Assembly (NCBI RefSeq): GCF_950023065.1
Contig: NC_088679.1
Coordinates: 47,926,001 to 47,990,000 of the forward strand
DNA from: Planococcus citri
Taxonomy: Eukaryota; Arthropoda; Insecta; Hemiptera; Pseudococcidae
Direction: 5' to 3'
DNA length: 64,000 nt
Below are positions 60,293 through 64,000 of the stretch, one piece after another. The notes beneath the pieces are model-generated. The model was not told the DNA's origin and searched no databases. It saw nothing but the letters and a program-made list of their open reading frames with translations. The translations under genes were made by a program, and so were the position numbers. Position 1 is the first letter of the stretch; the number at the start of each line of letters is the position of its first letter.

Positions 60293-63200
60293 ATGGCTGA
60301 ATTCATTCGAGGTGGTGCTAGTCTTCCACATAGAGATAAGATTAATAATTATATGAATAATGGTTGTGATGATGGATTAGACTCGATATTACCTCTAGAA
60401 GAATTTGATCCGTTTGTCAACGAAACCGAAGATGACACTGTTGATAATGGTTCCATTTCAGCACCTCCAGATTACTTGTATGTCGATTAATATGTACAAT
60501 TAAACGTGTAATCTCTATTGTACTTATGGCTAATGTTGCGTTTCAATTTTTCAGATGGTATCATGGTCGCTTGGATCGTTACTTGGCCGAGGAAAGATTA
60601 TACCAGGCTAATAAAATTGGCAGTTATTTGACCCGAGAAAGTGACAGAAAACCTGGATCCTATGTATTATCTTATTTAGGAAAGACTGGAATTAATCACT
60701 TCAGGTGAATAGTTTTCTTCGGTAGCGATAGGAAAAGTAGTAGAAACGGTAATTAATTATTGATTTATGTTTTGCAGAATTACAGCAGTTTGTGGAGATT
60801 TCTATATAGGAGGGAGGCAATTTGATTCTTTATCCGAGCTGATTGCCTACTACACTCATCGATCTGATCTCTTGAAAAGAGAACGTTTAATATACCCTGT
60901 CGCACCCCCAGAACCAGTTAATGATAAAAAAAGAATAGTTGCAATTTTACCATACACAAAAATGCCGGATACCGATGAATTAACGTAGGTTTGAATTTTT
61001 TCGCTGTATATATCTCATTATACAGTTATACACTGTCAGCATTTGAATTCTGAATCAGGTTTCAAAAAGGTGACATATTTTTCGTTCACAATGATATGGG
61101 TGATGGTTGGTTATGGGTCACAGCTCATCGAACTGGCGAACAAGGACTGATATTTCGCGAGCTAGTTCAAGACCTTGATGAAAACATCGATCCCAATACC
61201 GTATTCAATTGGTTTCATCCAAATCTTATAAAATCCGATGCTGTTGATTTACTCATTAAAGGTAATTTTAATTTGTATGCCATTTAACCTGAAATACCTC
61301 ATACAGTATTGAAAATTTTCTGTATGTTGTACAAAGCTGGTCCTGGAAGTTTTCTCGTCAGACCTAGTGATAATTCACCCGGCGATTATTCTCTATTCTT
61401 CCACATTAACAATCAGATACAGAGATTTCGAATCGAAAAACGAGGTGTTCGATACCTAATGGGAGGACGTACATTCGAGTGCTTGGATGCTGTAATTAAT
61501 CGTTACTGTAAAGAACAAATTGTCGAAGGACATACATTAGTGTTACCTGTTTGCAGAGTAAGTGTACAGCCTTAGTTTTTTTTTGTTGTAAATGTGCCAT
61601 TTCATTCGTATTCAACTACGTATACTATTTTGCAGACAACCTCTGAAACTGATGCACCTGTAAAACCAAAAGAAATCCAACAAGCTGAAAAAATTTATAC
61701 TACTTTGAGAGAGTGTCGAGAACAAGTTGGTTTGAAAAAAATGAAAGGTATTTTGAGAGTAGTACTGATTTTATGATCATCTTTGAAATTTTCGCTATAA
61801 TAGGATCATTTTTCAGGAATGAAAATGCAGGGATATCTGTTCAAAAAAAGTGAAAAGAATAAAAAATGGAAATCTTTGTACTTTGTATTGATTTGTTTTG
61901 ATGGAAACAGTACCGGAGGTGGCAGTGGCACCAGTGGTTCTACCGATACTCATCTTTATTTTTACGATAATCCAAAAGTAAATATTTTCAAAGAGTTTTA
62001 TCGTAATTTTGAAGACATCTTTGAAAAATCTTGGATATGTCATGTATTCTAGCGAACAAAACCCAAAGGTTTAGTTGATTTAAGTTGTGCATACTTATAT
62101 CAAGTCGACGATAGTGTATTCGATCGGCCGCATTGCTTCCAATTAGTTGAACGAGCCCTTCCATGTCTGGCTACAATCACGTATTTATCTGCGGGCTCAC
62201 TGGAGCAGTTTCAAGTACTGATTCCCTTCAATAAAAATATTTCATTTAGGCTTGTGTAATATTTCTGTTCTTATTACAGGAGTGGATCAGTGCATTAAGA
62301 ACCAGGTGTATCACTCAAATTTCGAGGTCCCCAAAGGCCCAGAATTTAAGAGAACTACGGTGCTTGCAATTGCATATTTTGGATGCTCACAGGTACATTC
62401 TGATTTGAAGCAAAAATGACATTTTTCGCATGGATAGCATCAATTTTTCTTTTTTTCTTCAGATTACCATATAAATTAGCTCCAAATCCGTATTTTGTAA
62501 TATCTTTAAATCAAGTCAAAGTTGCCAAAACCAAAGTTAAAAACAGCGGAGAACCGTTCAATGATGAACAATTTACCATAGAGTAAGAAAAAATTATCTA
62601 TTCCCTGCAGAAGTTCTGATGATAAATATTTTATAAACGATGTTTTTTCAGTGATGTCCCACCCGATGTCTTGACTTTCACCATAACTTTGTATAATAAA
62701 GGAAAACGATCCAAAGACACCGAAGTAGCAGAATTGACGGTGGATTTGAATACTTTAACTAATGGAGACGAGGTAGTTTCGCATTTTTGTTTTTTTTTGT
62801 TGTTTTTTTTCGTATAATCTATTAATTTCTTGATTGTTTTAGAGCGAAGATTGGTTCCCGCTATCTGGTATAACACCGATTGGAGAATGGGGCTCTGTTC
62901 GTTTGAGAATCCGATATTTGCATGATTTAATCATGCCTATTGAAGAATATTCACCTATGTTACAATTACTTCTTGATCCCGATCTTGAAGCTGTGAAAGC
63001 TCTTTCCGATGCCTGCCATTTGGATCGAATGCCTTTAGCCAACGCATTGTTCAGAATATTCAGGTGCTTATTATTTTCTAGTTTTCACCTTTTAATGTAC
63101 TTATCAAGAACTTCAAAATATTACCTGACGTTATTTTCGTAGATATGAGCAAAAAGAAGCCGATTTATTGAGATCTTTAAACGAAGCAGAAATCGATGAG

Positions 63201-64000
63201 GAAGACGAAACATCAACGTTATTTCGAGGTGCCTCTCTCACCACCACTATTATGGACCTGTACATGAAATCAGTCTGTACTTCATTTCTACAGGCTGCAT
63301 TGAAGGATACAATTTCCAAATTATTGGATAGTAAAATATCCTGCGAGGTTCGCTACCGAGAAATTATTGTTTTCTAATTATTGTGTCCGGTTTATGACCT
63401 TCTGGTTTACATTTTTTCCAGCTGAATCCGAGTAAAATGGACTCCCCAGATGATGCTTGTGGTAATGCAGAATTTCTTTTGCAAGTGCTCGACGAAGTCA
63501 CTTTATCAATATTCATGTCCGTTGATGCGTGTCCAAGGTGAGTATAATCACAACTGCTTATGTACATTTTTTGATCGTTTCATGAATCCGGCGTTCATAC
63601 ATTAGAACTTTGAGATACATTTTTGGCTGCTTACAACGATCGGTGATGAATAAATGGCCCCATGAACGACTTGTTCGTACTCGTGTTGTCTCCGGCTTTG
63701 TATTCTTAAGATTATTGTGCCCGGCGATCTTGAATCCGAGAAAGTTCAACCTTATATCAGGTATTTGTAAAAAGTTGCTTTTCAAGCTGCGTCGTTGGTA
63801 AAATATAATATAATTATTACTGGATTTGTAGATTCACCATCATCAACGGCAGCACGTTCGTTAGTGATGGTGGCGAAATGTTTACAAAACTTGGCAAACC
63901 TAATCGAATTCGGTGGCAAAGAGCCCTATATGGAAGTCGTGAATCCTTTCATATTGAAGAACAAAGAACGCATGATTATATTCCTCGATCAATTATCAGT
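60293..64000 (+). CDS. RASA1/vap: Ras GTPase-activating protein 1 (p120 RasGAP), 3' end cut by window
   Basis: Sixteen exons are readable, 873 aa so far: 60293-60477, 60555-60704, 60778-60984, 61059-61261, 61337-61557, 61636-61747, 61817-61977, 62053-62214, 62280-62392, 62463-62582, 62652-62772, 62843-63063, 63143-63347, 63422-63537, 63606-63760 and 63832-64000 (continuing). The protein speeds GTP hydrolysis by Ras and is recruited to phosphotyrosines on activated receptors. Domains: SH2 (about 63-147, Arg89 in GSYLTRES), SH3 (about 156-219, IVAILPYTK), SH2 (about 229-315, Arg257 in GSFLVRPSD), PH (about 362-475, with a Gly/Ser-rich insert GGGSGTSGS), C2 (about 490-600) and RasGAP. The GAP domain shows arginine finger Arg687 (LFRGAS) and the FLRxxxPAI signature at 799-807. 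The N-terminus before SH2 is only about 62 residues, much shorter than in vertebrates. Introns are mostly 70-130 bases, all GT-AG. About 100-170 residues are probably missing beyond the edge. Confidence 0.95.

Noticed and set aside
1..64000. CRISPR arrays, bacterial operons, rRNA genes
   Set aside because: No regularly spaced direct repeats, no ribosome-binding-site-led gene runs and no rRNA-like conserved blocks were seen. The gene structures are eukaryotic.

Overview
The window is nuclear DNA of an animal, most likely a hemipteran insect. The genes are split into short exons by GT-AG introns of tens to thousands of bases. The families present are arthropod ones: a one-domain cuticular chitin-binding protein, intronless EcKinase-like genes and an ionotropic receptor. 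The DNA is AT-rich and littered with short motifs such as TAGGTACCTACC. A scale insect or mealybug is my guess from that texture; it is inference, not proof.

Layout. Bases 1-32,000 hold no gene I can name. They contain AT-rich intergenic or intronic DNA, one GC-richer patch that could be an exon (about 4.76-5.10 kb), and several foldback or inverted-repeat elements. The largest is a mirror-symmetric element at about 14.0-17.9 kb. Bases 32,000-43,100 carry three minus-strand genes: an EcKinase-like gene, an epoxide-hydrolase-4-like alpha/beta hydrolase (6 exons, 409 aa) and a CPAP1-type chitin-binding protein (4 exons, 225 aa). Bases 45,468-53,755 carry plus-strand genes: a secreted lysine-rich protein (5 exons, 343 aa) and the ligand-binding and channel part of an ionotropic receptor resembling IR93a (9 exons). 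A second, intact EcKinase-like gene sits inside the first visible intron of the receptor. Bases 54,755-56,401 hold a minus-strand, single-coding-exon gene for a 421-aa protein. I do not recognise it with certainty; its central region reminds me of nucleoproteins of plant-type rhabdoviruses, so it may be an old viral gene captured by the host. From 60,293 to the right edge lies the p120 RasGAP (RASA1/vap) gene with SH2-SH3-SH2-PH-C2-GAP order. Sixteen exons are readable and the C-terminus is cut off by the window.

The genes do not form a pathway: chemosensory or hygrosensory receptor, Ras signalling, cuticle and small-molecule metabolism are neighbours by position only. The most unusual points are the candidate domesticated viral nucleoprotein, the receptor that lacks a visible amino-terminal domain and hosts a paralogue of a gene 16 kb away, two GC-AG introns with the same donor sequence in adjacent genes, and the large mirror-image mobile element. 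All exon borders were read by eye from splice consensus and reading-frame continuity; none is confirmed by transcripts.
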